Below, one piece after another: positions 54,404-62,559 of a stretch of DNA of 64,000 bases. Under the pieces are notes generated by a model. The model was not told the origin of the DNA and ran no database searches. It saw only the letters and a program-made list of their open reading frames with translations. The position numbers were made by a program, and so were the translations under genes. This DNA comes from a virus. The stretch covers positions 62,001 to 126,000 of IMG/VR virus record IMGVR_UViG_3300037110_000087. The stretch is one strand, 5' to 3'. Each line of letters opens with the position of its first letter. Within the stretch, counting starts at the first letter, position 1.

Positions 54404-54787
54404 ATGGCAAACCTTAGGTTAAACTTTGAATCGGGATTTAGTCAGGCGATGAAAAAACATCGTCTGGCTAACCTTCTGGAAATCAAAGAGTTACTTGATA
54501 GGAACAATGAATTAGATCTAAAGCCAAAAAACTTGCAATTACTAGCACAGGCTGCGAAAGAGCTTAATGCATTTTTCCAAAGTAGTGCTGGGCGTTCAAG
54601 GGAATTTAGAGACTATCTTGATCAGATCGAGAACAGCGTAGGTATTATCTTGAAAGAATCTGGGAAGGAAAAATTGCCAAGACAGAGCATCAGAAGCCTA
54701 CAGGCGTCAGTGCAGAAAATAAATCCGATTGTTAGTGGTATACTTAAGAAAGAAATGAGTGGAGGCTATAACAATGTCAGCAGCTAA
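54404..54787 (+). CDS. Hypothetical helical protein, 127 aa
   Basis: Between sheath and tube, ten bases after the sheath stop, AGGTAGG site. Entirely helical, basic and Gln-rich. Possibly a sheath/tube assembly helper; no family recognised. Its end overlaps the tube start by 14 bases. Confidence 0.6.
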   Translation: MANLRLNFESGFSQAMKKHRLANLLEIKELLDRNNELDLKPKNLQLLAQAAKELNAFFQSSAGRSREFRDYLDQIENSVGIILKESGKEKLPRQSIRSLQASVQKINPIVSGILKKEMSGGYNNVSS

Positions 54788-55286
54788 CGAGTTTAACGTC
54801 ACAGTTCCTATTACTGAGGTAACTCTTACTAAGACCTATCATGGTCTTTCTATTATCTCAGGAAGTGGGCAGATTGTGGGCAGAATTCAGAGTTTCCAGC
54901 CCACAGCTTATGCAAGAGATGGAAAACATGTTTACGAGTTAAACGCTTTTACCTTCGGTAGACCAGTAGATTATGTTCCAGGTATCGAGAGCGGTCGTCA
55001 GTTAAACTGCGAACGTGTTGAGATGTGGAATGACGAGTTTGAAATTGAATTTGGTGCCAGTGCCGACGTTCAGAGAAATGGTGGTATTGAGTGGATCGAC
55101 TTATGTGAGCAGACTAGACCATTTATCGTACAGGAAGCGCTGTTCCGTGGCGGTTCTCGTTATCGTACTTGGGAATATCTGGGCTGCTGGTTGAAGGCTA
55201 AGACAATCACAGGGTTCCAAGCTGAAGGTGACGCAAAGGTTATTGTTACCTGTGATATGGCTTTCATCATCAGAAAAGCTCTGTAA
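54774..55286 (+). CDS. Tail tube protein, 170 aa
   Basis: ATG 54774 (MSAANEFNVTV) is supported by GGAGG. Beta-rich throughout (ISGSGQIVGRIQSF, AFTFGRPVDYVPG, GWIDLCEQTRPF type segments), single domain of the size of myophage tube proteins, directly after sheath and helper. Builds the inner tube through which DNA passes. Assigned on order, size and fold pattern. Confidence 0.7.
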   Translation: MSAANEFNVTVPITEVTLTKTYHGLSIISGSGQIVGRIQSFQPTAYARDGKHVYELNAFTFGRPVDYVPGIESGRQLNCERVEMWNDEFEIEFGASADVQRNGGIEWIDLCEQTRPFIVQEALFRGGSRYRTWEYLGCWLKAKTITGFQAEGDAKVIVTCDMAFIIRKAL

Positions 55287-55319
55287 ACTACTGATAAAAT
55301 AGAGAAAGGGAGTCACTAA

Positions 55320-55961
55320 ATGTTATTTAACGCCAACAACATTCTTGCAGCAGTCAACAACAAGGCTGACGTTCTAAATCGTTCAGATTTGGAATGCATC
55401 TCCGTTAAGGCATGTGGATCAAAGGGTGATTCCAAGATCTATATGGTCCGTTACGCTTATGCAGCCGTAGCTGGGGTACCAACTAGAGTTCAGTTCCAGG
55501 CATCCATTAATAAGGATCTTGGTCAATCAGTTACGATTGATCCATGTCATATTCTTGTCGGCCAGTACGCAATCGTTTCCAAGGTTTATAGCAAGTATCC
55601 ACTGACTGAACAGACCATGCCAAAGCAGTATATTGGTGGCATGAAGGCTATTCTTGAAGAGAATCCTACTGATAAGCTGATTGAGATGGGTGACGAAGTT
55701 CGTGGTTTTGATGGTATGTCAACTTTCCTGGGTCAGGTTGTGGGATACGATGACAATGAAGTCAGCCTTCGCACTGGTGCCGTTATCAAGTCAGTTGGTT
55801 TTGATCAGATCATCGAAGTAAAGGCCGCTCCTCGTTTCGCTCCGATCGATCAGGCTTGCTACGATTATTATATTCAGATCTATCCTAAGGAGTTTGTTGA
55901 AAAGCTTACTGCCAAGGAAGACTATCTGAAGAGCCTCCAGAAGAGATCTGCTGAGAAGTAA
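55320..55961 (+). CDS. Hypothetical tail-module protein, 213 aa
   Basis: GGGAG site at ATG 55320. Mixed alpha/beta domain with a KOW/SH3-like beta segment (FLGQVVGYDDNEVSLRTGAVI, about 130-155). It is the last gene before a strong terminator, so it belongs to the tail operon. Family not recognised. Confidence 0.55.
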   Translation: MLFNANNILAAVNNKADVLNRSDLECISVKACGSKGDSKIYMVRYAYAAVAGVPTRVQFQASINKDLGQSVTIDPCHILVGQYAIVSKVYSKYPLTEQTMPKQYIGGMKAILEENPTDKLIEMGDEVRGFDGMSTFLGQVVGYDDNEVSLRTGAVIKSVGFDQIIEVKAAPRFAPIDQACYDYYIQIYPKEFVEKLTAKEDYLKSLQKRSAEK

Positions 55962-55973
55962 GTTTCCTCTTCG

Positions 55974-56015
55974 ATGGCCAAGCTTTCTTCCGACTCTCCA
56001 GGAAAGCTTGGCCAT
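55974..56015 (+). terminator. 14-bp hairpin ending the tail operon
   Basis: ATGGCCAAGCTTTC (55974-55987) pairs with GAAAGCTTGGCCAT (56002-56015) over a 14-base loop and is followed by TTCTCTTATTT. Separates the tail module from the leader-protein block. Confidence 0.75.
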
Positions 56016-56034
56016 TTCTCTTATTTGGTGATCA

Positions 56035-57243
56035 ATGAAACTCCATCTTAAAGCCTTTGTTAAAAAAGCTTATGGTACGGATTACGCCTTTACAACAGGT
56101 GAATCTGTTAAGGTAGATGGGAAGGCGGTTTCCATTTGGTGCATTTTAGTTGTTGATACACCAGACTACATTGGTGGGCGAATGGCCATCAGAAAATGTG
56201 ATCTTGGTCTAGATGAAGATGAACACGAATATTTCGTCATTTTTACAACTAGCAGGAATCTGACCGGCGAAGAAATCGAAGGTGGAATCTATCTTAGAGA
56301 AATGATCGGTGATTGGGATGAAATTTACGAACTCTTGGATTGGAGTGAATGGAGTCCAAGGGACCAGTACAATCTTGGGGAATTTGAATATTTCGAAGAA
56401 ACTGGTGAGTGGCCTGATGCAATGAAACCAGAACTCTCTGAATCAGATATAAAAGAATTAAAGCAATGGGGAATTAAAGGAAGGAATAAAATGGAACTTC
56501 ATCTAGTAGCGACTATTCAGAAGAAACCGATCAAAAAGATATCGGTCCATCGCAAAAAGGGCGCTATTCCTCCTCCAGTTGTTACCCCGACACCTCAACC
56601 GGTTAATCCACCGGCCCAGACTGAAGTAGTGAATCAGAATACACAGACCACGAACACCCAGACTCAGGCTCCTCCTCCTAAGTGGATGGAAAATCCCTGC
56701 TACAATCCTCTATACATTGGTGATACTGGACAATCAGCTGCTTCGCCAGAGAAGGCTGAAGCAGCCGCCAAGGATAGATTGGCTAAGGGTATTATTGACC
56801 AATTTCATAAACAGAAATATTCCTTTAGTGAACAAATAATTGGGGCATGGGTTAAGAAATGGAGCAAGATCGGAATTGAAGGCGTTGATGGTCACTTCCA
56901 AGATCAGGGTTGGAATCGTGCCTGGGCAACGCTGGATGCTAGACAGTATGGCGATTTGGCCAAATATGTTAGAGATCACCCAACTGGTGAACAGAATGGG
57001 CAAAATCTCCAGCAGAACAACAACCAGACTACCCAGAACAACAACCAGAATTCCAAGAATATCGTGTATGATAAGACCCAGACCAAGACTTCTGATAAGG
57101 GGCCTCTGGCACCAGGATTCCTTCCTGATGGTCATTATCCATCAAAACAGGATCTGCTGAAGCAGTTTCCGAATGTACAAAATGACGATAGTTTAGCACG
57201 ACGCCAATATGATCTAGCAAGACACCAACAGCCACAAGGATAA
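56035..57243 (+). CDS. Leader protein, apparently two fused leader proteins, 402 aa
   Basis: Begins MKLHLKAFVKK. Residues 1-152 form a unit that ends LSESDIKELKQWGIKGR, the same end motif as in the 10406 and 29180 proteins. At residue 153 (ATG 56491) a second full leader starts (MELHLVATIQKK), with an AGGAAGG site seven bases upstream. So the frame reads as two leader genes joined without a stop, or one gene with an internal start (250-aa product). The second part has Pro/Thr/Gln/Asn-rich linkers around a helical core (about 245-325). Function unknown. Confidence 0.65.
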   Translation: MKLHLKAFVKKAYGTDYAFTTGESVKVDGKAVSIWCILVVDTPDYIGGRMAIRKCDLGLDEDEHEYFVIFTTSRNLTGEEIEGGIYLREMIGDWDEIYELLDWSEWSPRDQYNLGEFEYFEETGEWPDAMKPELSESDIKELKQWGIKGRNKMELHLVATIQKKPIKKISVHRKKGAIPPPVVTPTPQPVNPPAQTEVVNQNTQTTNTQTQAPPPKWMENPCYNPLYIGDTGQSAASPEKAEAAAKDRLAKGIIDQFHKQKYSFSEQIIGAWVKKWSKIGIEGVDGHFQDQGWNRAWATLDARQYGDLAKYVRDHPTGEQNGQNLQQNNNQTTQNNNQNSKNIVYDKTQTKTSDKGPLAPGFLPDGHYPSKQDLLKQFPNVQNDDSLARRQYDLARHQQPQG

Positions 57244-57246
57244 GAA

Positions 57247-58302
57247 ATGAAGATGAAATTTGTTGCCAAAAAAGTTAAGGTTTACCCAACTATTGTCTTC
57301 AACAAGGATAATAAGTCGGGTAATGATAAAAGTGCTGTTCAGCCCTTGAAGAAGAAAGCAGGGATTCAGGATGACGCTCACAAGTGTGTATTTTGGATTG
57401 ATGAGTTTGATGACAATCCAGACGTAAACCCCGATTGTTTTGTCGATCTCGCAAATCCGGCTATGACCAAAGAATTATGTGCCAAAGCTGGGATTGAACT
57501 GATTGGCTACGATTCGAGCAGAGGGTGTGCCTCAGGATATCTACCCGATGATTTATATAATGAACTCGAAACTACGGGTTCGTTCGATAAGACCGTCCAA
57601 GGAAGCAATGGAGTTTATTATCAGATTCATGCTCCCTTCGAAACCCTCCCTGAAGATACCCTTAATTTCGAGGGAAAGACCAAGAGATACCCAACTATTA
57701 CCTTCCACAAGAAGAATCAGTCAGGTAATGATAAAAGTGCTGTTCAGCCTTTGAAGAAAGCTGAAGTAAGGACCGCTGAGAAATCCACTAAATGTGTCGA
57801 TTGTGGTACCCCAGGTACTGTAAAAGATATGGTGTCTAATAATGAAGGTGCTGGTTACGTTTGCAACAAGTGCTTTCACAAACGCCGTATTGAAGATGAT
57901 AAAGCCAAGAAAGGATCCCCTAAGACCGCCTTGGTGCCCAAAGAACTGAAACTTCCTCCCGAATCTCTTAAAGGACCGCAGGGTCCAGCGAATAAAGAGA
58001 CTGTAGAGAAGCAAAAACTCGCTCCGGTTCCTCATGAACCGATGAAGGCTAAAGCGAGTGCGCAGAATCCAGTATTTGTCACCCTAGAAGAAAGTGAAGA
58101 GAACGAGAACGGGACTAGCATGACCTTCTATTATCACAAGGGAACAGCCACCACAGATGAGATTAAGCAATTTATTATTGATCATGATGGACGTTTTGCC
58201 TGTGGTCTTTCGGTGATGGTTAATGACGGTATGACAGTTGATCTCTGTGAGGAACAGCCTTTTCCAGAATATGATAGGTTTCAAGCTAATCCAGTGGGTT
58301 AG
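57247..58302 (+). CDS. Leader protein with two SGNDKSAV motifs and a zinc ribbon, 351 aa
   Basis: Begins MKMKFVAKKVK. Copies of the motif YPTIVFNKDNKSGNDKSAV-x-PL lie at residues about 13-34 and 146-167 (YPTITFHKKNQ...). A C2C2 ribbon (KCVDCG ... YVCNKC) lies at about 182-208. The first motif directly abuts the leader. A charged C-terminal domain ends it. AAGGAT site. Paralogous in its modules to the 28663 and 58312 proteins. Confidence 0.65.
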   Translation: MKMKFVAKKVKVYPTIVFNKDNKSGNDKSAVQPLKKKAGIQDDAHKCVFWIDEFDDNPDVNPDCFVDLANPAMTKELCAKAGIELIGYDSSRGCASGYLPDDLYNELETTGSFDKTVQGSNGVYYQIHAPFETLPEDTLNFEGKTKRYPTITFHKKNQSGNDKSAVQPLKKAEVRTAEKSTKCVDCGTPGTVKDMVSNNEGAGYVCNKCFHKRRIEDDKAKKGSPKTALVPKELKLPPESLKGPQGPANKETVEKQKLAPVPHEPMKAKASAQNPVFVTLEESEENENGTSMTFYYHKGTATTDEIKQFIIDHDGRFACGLSVMVNDGMTVDLCEEQPFPEYDRFQANPVG

Positions 58303-58311
58303 GAGGATAAA

Positions 58312-59181
58312 ATGACGAAGCTAAAATTCAAAGCAAAGAAAACCAAGAAATACCCTACTATTACCTTTCACAAGGATAACAAGTCAGGCAATGACAAGAG
58401 TGCTGTCAAGCCTCTGAAGAAAAAGGCTTCACCTACCTCCATTCTCTTTGTGGATGAGATTGAAGGTGTACTACACGAACATATTATCAACTGTGAAGCT
58501 ACTGCTCCTCCTGAGGAGATCCTTAGGGCAGTTGATATGGCATGCTTCGAGGGAGATGAAGAAGCACTCAATGAGAGTGGGCCACTCCGCCTAGTCTCTG
58601 ATACCACAATTGATGGTAATCGCGTTATCGAAGCTTGTTTTGGTGATAGAAATCATCAGGCTTGGATTGCAATTGGTCCTACTGCCAAAAGGGCTATCAC
58701 TAAAGCTTCTGATATGGATTTTGAAGCATCCGTCAAGACCGCTCTCAAACCAACCGAAGTGAAAATGAATCCGGGTTCCGAGAAGGGTCCCAAGGGCGAA
58801 CAGAACAAGGAGACTGTTGCTCAGAAGCCAATTATCACAGTCGAACCGGGCGAGAAAGATAAGGTAGAAAAGAAAGCTGCTGGAGAATGGGGTCCCGGTT
58901 CGGGAGCGATTTCCGGATCCTTGGCAGACAGGCTCAATCAGGCGAAAGCTTTCCCTGAGCGAATAAGCAGGGGTAAGTTCGAGCTTTGCAAATTCACTGA
59001 TGAAGTAGATCCCAGCACACAATGCTATGAAAATGACGGTCCTTGCGTTGGTTTCGAGGGTTGTGAGCTTTATCTTGATGATCATCCAGAAGGGTCTGAC
59101 AGAGGTGGTTATGTCGTTTTCTGCGAACTGAATGGGGAAACTGCTCATTTCGATGAAGGCATGGGTGACTGGGTGGACTAA
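58312..59181 (+). CDS. Leader protein with one SGNDKSAV motif, 289 aa
   Basis: Begins MTKLKFKAKKTK behind a perfect AGGAGG; the motif at residues about 12-35 follows immediately. The body holds an acidic alpha/beta domain (about 40-150), a Pro/Lys linker (GSEKGPKGEQNKETV) also recognisable in the 57247 protein (LKGPQGPANKETV), and a C-terminal Cys-rich domain (CKFTDEVD...C...CVGFEGC). Function unknown. Confidence 0.65.
   Translation: MTKLKFKAKKTKKYPTITFHKDNKSGNDKSAVKPLKKKASPTSILFVDEIEGVLHEHIINCEATAPPEEILRAVDMACFEGDEEALNESGPLRLVSDTTIDGNRVIEACFGDRNHQAWIAIGPTAKRAITKASDMDFEASVKTALKPTEVKMNPGSEKGPKGEQNKETVAQKPIITVEPGEKDKVEKKAAGEWGPGSGAISGSLADRLNQAKAFPERISRGKFELCKFTDEVDPSTQCYENDGPCVGFEGCELYLDDHPEGSDRGGYVVFCELNGETAHFDEGMGDWVD
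58387..58421 (+). repeat. 35-nt exact repeat shared (inverted) with 28931-28965
   Basis: Identical over 35 nucleotides to the complement of 28931-28965, inside the SGNDKSAV motif coding region. Confidence 0.85.
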
Positions 59182-59188
59182 CAAAGCA

Positions 59189-59629
59189 ATGAAGCTCCAT
59201 CTGGTCGCTAATATCAGGAAAGCAATCATCACCCAGCATACAGACCTGGGTGGTGAACCCATGAGTCCTATCATGGAAGCCATCTATTGGTGCCTGATCT
59301 TCAATATTGAGCGTTTTGTATCAGTTAGGGAACAAAAACAAGAATGGAATGGGTTCAAAAGCATTGTTCCCAATCCTGATGAAAAGCCAACTCGTAAGAT
59401 GATTGGGAATGAAAAACCCCTCTCCTACCTCATGGTCAAATATTATTGGAAAGCGTTGAAACTCGATCGAGTTTTAGATCAGGAGATCAAGGATCATTAT
59501 CTTTTTGAGATTGATGCAGATTCTGAAGAGGAACTTATTGCTAGATTCGATCAAATCCTACAAATGATTGAAGGTCATGTCTGGGATCTTATCCTCGCCA
59601 GAAAAAAGGCCGACGATTTAAAACCCTAG
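59189..59629 (+). CDS. Leader protein of unknown function, 146 aa
   Basis: ATG 59189 (MKLHLVANIRK) is chosen over an upstream frame that overlaps the previous gene. The leader is almost the same peptide as that of the 36813 gene. The body is helical with many Trp and Lys residues (LMVKYYWKALKLDRVL) and an acidic C-terminal half. No family recognised. Ribosome site weak. Confidence 0.6.
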   Translation: MKLHLVANIRKAIITQHTDLGGEPMSPIMEAIYWCLIFNIERFVSVREQKQEWNGFKSIVPNPDEKPTRKMIGNEKPLSYLMVKYYWKALKLDRVLDQEIKDHYLFEIDADSEEELIARFDQILQMIEGHVWDLILARKKADDLKP

Positions 59630-59646
59630 TCAATAAATGTTAAACT
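59618..59646 (+). promoter_or_regulatory. Probable extended -10 promoter before the 59674 gene
   Basis: TTAAAA (59618-59623), 17 bp, TG-T-TAAACT (-10 at 59641-59646). A GGAG site and ATG 59674 follow. Confidence 0.45.
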
Positions 59647-59673
59647 GGAGGAGAAATCCTCTGGAGTTAACTT

Positions 59674-60372
59674 ATGTCTGATCAGCAAGACCAATCAATC
59701 GATAGCCTCTTAGGTCAAATTGATGATACCTTTGATCCGACCTCTTATATCCCCACCGAACTGACTAACCATGTCTGTTGCGTCTGTGCTCTCCCTATCG
59801 GCCAGAGGATGGAACTTGAGAAGGAATTGTTCGAAACCTTCGATATTGAGGCATCAGTCACTAAGAATGCTCCTATCACTCTCCGAGATATTAGGAAGCA
59901 TCTGACTGAGTGTGTGGTGGAGAGAGATTCCATTATCCAGACTGGCAAGATGATTGGAGAACTTCAGGCCCAGCTCAGTTTGTTTGTCGAGGAGATGGAC
60001 AAATATCGGCTCTTGATTAATTCTAGTGAAAAGAATCCTGATATGATGCTGGCCTATAATGATATGTTTAAGAACTTCCGGACCTCAGTGGACTCAATTC
60101 GCAAGTACAATCCCCCACAGAGACAGGCCGAGGATATTAAGAATAACGCCATTAAGCCCTTGGTAATTCAGCTGCTCAGGACTACTATTGAGCAGTTCCG
60201 TAATACCAAGGACTATGTGGTAAATGCTTTTCCAGAGGCCAAGGACCGGATGGAAGAATCTTTTAGAATTGCCCTGAAGAACTGGGGTGAAATTGCTGAG
60301 TCCCAGCATAAACAATCATTAGTGAAAATGGCCGAGATCCTTGGGGTCCAACCCTCTGATCTAATGAAATAG
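59674..60372 (+). CDS. Helical protein with N-terminal Cys pair, terminase-small-like, 232 aa
   Basis: GGAG site. Residues about 32-80 read HVCCVCALP ... R-ELEKELF ... ITLRDIRKHLTECV, reminiscent of the zinc/helix-turn-helix start of some small terminase subunits (H-CxVC ... RAEIE ... VRRHxxxH). The rest is long helices. A DNA-packaging or DNA-binding role is possible; no large terminase is in the window. Tentative. Confidence 0.5.
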   Translation: MSDQQDQSIDSLLGQIDDTFDPTSYIPTELTNHVCCVCALPIGQRMELEKELFETFDIEASVTKNAPITLRDIRKHLTECVVERDSIIQTGKMIGELQAQLSLFVEEMDKYRLLINSSEKNPDMMLAYNDMFKNFRTSVDSIRKYNPPQRQAEDIKNNAIKPLVIQLLRTTIEQFRNTKDYVVNAFPEAKDRMEESFRIALKNWGEIAESQHKQSLVKMAEILGVQPSDLMK

Positions 60373-60380
60373 AGGTTTTG

Positions 60381-60566
60381 ATGAAAGTACATTTACAAGC
60401 AACAGTTATTAAAACAGGCAGAGGCAAGGTAACTCTCCATACCGAGTTCAAGAAGCTGAAGAATGAGACTCCAGCCTATGTGAAGGACAATATTGGTGTA
60501 GATATCGAGAAAGATATGGACAAGACTGTGGACTACATGAAAGAATCGGGCGAGTATCCAAAATAA
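60381..60566 (+). CDS. Small leader protein, 61 aa
   Basis: ATG 60381 follows AGAGGT at short spacing. Begins MKVHLQATVIK, then a basic segment and an acidic helical tail. The smallest carrier of the leader, little more than the leader plus a helix. Confidence 0.65.
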   Translation: MKVHLQATVIKTGRGKVTLHTEFKKLKNETPAYVKDNIGVDIEKDMDKTVDYMKESGEYPK

Positions 60567-60595
60567 TTCATTAAATCTTGCAAAGGTTAAATACT

Positions 60596-60624
60596 TGACA
60601 ATACAGCTGTCAGAACTTATAATG
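60596..60624 (+). promoter_or_regulatory. Perfect-consensus sigma70 promoter with a dyad
   Basis: TTGACA (60596-60601), exactly 17 bp, TATAAT (60619-60624). The -35 and spacer contain TGACA-N7-TGTCA (60597-60613), a possible operator. It drives the single gene at 60656. Confidence 0.9.
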
Positions 60625-60655
60625 TGATGACTCTTAACAATGTCAAGGAGATTTA

Positions 60656-61300
60656 ATGAGTGGAACCGCTAAACCCGCATCCAAGAAACCAGCAACTGTA
60701 GTTCTTGATCAACTATGCAAAGAAGGTAACGCTGTTTATCTTCGCAATGTCCTGCAGAAGAGCAAGGGCGTGATGGGTGATCTTGTGGTGGCCCTGAAAG
60801 ATCCAATCGCGGACAAGGCCATTACCCTGTCAGTTCCTCGTAATTCCATCGTCTGTGCATCTGATCAAGTTACCAGTGAGGCTCTTAGAGGCTCTACTGA
60901 TCTCCGTCGCTATCTCCGTGAGGGATATTTGGAGATCATGACTCAGGATGAGTATGATGAAATTGCTGCAACTGAACCCCGTTTGATCGAGAAGAGCAAG
61001 ACCGAATTAAACCGCATGAACCGCACTGCTGCTGGCAATGGCAATGGTGATCAGGAAGCACCCAAGCAGGTCGGCAAGGGTGAGAATAAGAAGCCCGATG
61101 CCGCTCCTGATTACATTAGACCGGCTCTGGCCCAGGTCATCTCTCGTGCTCAGTTCGAAGATGGTGACGAAGGCGACTTGCTGCTTGACTTCAAGGCTCT
61201 GATTCCCTTTACCGGGATTGAGATTAGCCATCTGCAGTCCTCAATCAACACCATCCCCGATACCCTGAGAGACATTCGTCAGTTCATTATCGAGATGTAG
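60656..61300 (+). CDS. Hypothetical protein, strongly promoted, 214 aa
   Basis: AAGGAG site at ATG 60656. A basic N-terminal 15 residues, a mixed domain (about 15-115), a Gly/Asn/Lys linker (about 122-150) and a helical C-terminal domain ending RDIRQFIIEM. It is a one-gene unit between a perfect promoter and a strong terminator, so it is expected to be abundant. No family recognised; it could be a head or DNA-binding protein. Confidence 0.6.
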   Translation: MSGTAKPASKKPATVVLDQLCKEGNAVYLRNVLQKSKGVMGDLVVALKDPIADKAITLSVPRNSIVCASDQVTSEALRGSTDLRRYLREGYLEIMTQDEYDEIAATEPRLIEKSKTELNRMNRTAAGNGNGDQEAPKQVGKGENKKPDAAPDYIRPALAQVISRAQFEDGDEGDLLLDFKALIPFTGIEISHLQSSINTIPDTLRDIRQFIIEM

Positions 61301-61343
61301 GCACCAAATCTACCACGACAATGGTAGCTGCAAATGTTAACTT

Positions 61344-61374
61344 GGGGGTCACATCTTAAATTGATGTGACCCCC
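61344..61374 (+). terminator. 12-bp GC-rich intrinsic terminator
   Basis: GGGGGTCACATC (61344-61355), 7-base loop, GATGTGACCCCC (61363-61374), then CTGTTTAG. Ends the 60656 transcription unit. Confidence 0.85.
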
Positions 61375-61391
61375 CCTGTTTAGGAGACACA

Positions 61392-61826
61392 ATGATTACT
61401 GTTCATAGAAACCTCTGTCATCGAGATGAAGCAACTGTCGTCGTTGATCCCAAGGGGCTTGTCTTTTCAATTGATGCTGATGGTCATACACCGGTTGCGC
61501 ATATCATGCAGGCTAAAGTCTATCTACGTACTTTCGCAATTTGTCTACCATTGGAAGATAGTGATCCTTTGGATGAGAACAGAGATGAAATAGAGTTAGG
61601 TAAACATAAAGAGTTGCGGGATAGGTTTGCGGAAAAAGCAAAATTCTGCGCTGCTCAGCATTGCTCAGCAACTGCTAATTATAAAGATGATAAATATACT
61701 GGGGTCATTCTCTTCAGAACTCCACCCACCAGTATCTATATCGAAGAGATTGGCAAATTTTATCATTACGCTGTTGGTGCGGTGATGGCAACAGTTGGAG
61801 AAGTTTCACTAGAGCATTTGCGCTAA
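61392..61826 (+). CDS. Hypothetical protein, 144 aa
   Basis: AGGAG site at ATG 61392. Alpha/beta, with three Cys and several His in the first half; no recognised domain. Its last base overlaps the next start (TAATG). Confidence 0.5.
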   Translation: MITVHRNLCHRDEATVVVDPKGLVFSIDADGHTPVAHIMQAKVYLRTFAICLPLEDSDPLDENRDEIELGKHKELRDRFAEKAKFCAAQHCSATANYKDDKYTGVILFRTPPTSIYIEEIGKFYHYAVGAVMATVGEVSLEHLR

Positions 61827-62017
61827 TGTCTCAAGATTGGGAAGTTGAGCCACTAAGTATGGATGTCTTTGGTAATATTAGTGAGGGTTTCGCCCTGATT
61901 GGACGAGAACCCTTCAGACTAATTCAAATGACCTTCGGTCCCGAGAAAGCTCAACAAGTAGCAGGGACCCTACGCGCTATTGCAGATCGACTAGATCGAT
62001 TGGGAGAACAGAAATGA
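61826..62017 (+). CDS. Small hypothetical protein, 63 aa
   Basis: Start overlaps the upstream stop and the end overlaps the next start by four bases, so it is translationally coupled. Strand-loop-helix composition (amphipathic C-terminal helix AQQVAGTLRAIADRL). No family recognised. Confidence 0.55.
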   Translation: MSQDWEVEPLSMDVFGNISEGFALIGREPFRLIQMTFGPEKAQQVAGTLRAIADRLDRLGEQK

Positions 62018-62559
62018 ACCTTTTCAAGAAATATCTAGACAGACTCATGGGTCGGTCCATGACCATTCAGGCCAACAATGTCTTCCTCGATATAGACTAT
62101 CGACAAGACGGCTTATTAATCACACGGACCACTGATGAGCGAATTGACTGTACTTTTCTTCTGTACAGACATTTAGTCCAGTTGATTCTCCTCCGTGGAC
62201 AATTAGTAGAGAAAGATGTTTTGCCTGTTATTAACAACATCAGGAGTATTGATCTGAGTACCACCCTAGATTCAGTAAACTTTGCTGTTCGTTGGGAAAA
62301 TAAAGAAGTCCAGTCTCAGGCAACCTGGAGGTTGGATTATGGAATGAAAAAGTCAGAATTTGAGGAATACGTCTTTTCCTGGTATGAAACTAGAGGCATC
62401 AAAGTCCCTAAGTTGGATTATTTAATCACGAGAGATAAGACCACACGACAGACCAAAAGAGCGGAACCAGATCCTAATCTTGGACACAAATTAGTGGAAC
62501 GACTTGATGCAAAAAGAGATAGTATCATAGCTCGCAATGGATCCGGAGCCAATGCTTAA
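62014..62559 (+). CDS. Hypothetical protein, 181 aa
   Basis: GGGAG site; ATGA overlap with the previous stop. Alpha/beta protein with a basic Lys/Arg C-terminal third. Cluster position suggests a shared role with 61392 and 61826; function unknown. Confidence 0.55.
   Translation: MNLFKKYLDRLMGRSMTIQANNVFLDIDYRQDGLLITRTTDERIDCTFLLYRHLVQLILLRGQLVEKDVLPVINNIRSIDLSTTLDSVNFAVRWENKEVQSQATWRLDYGMKKSEFEEYVFSWYETRGIKVPKLDYLITRDKTTRQTKRAEPDPNLGHKLVERLDAKRDSIIARNGSGANA

Noticed and set aside
58591-59283. Long open frame (230 codons) on the minus strand
   Set aside because: It lies wholly opposite well-supported leader genes with ribosome sites and shared motifs; its sequence has no protein-like features.
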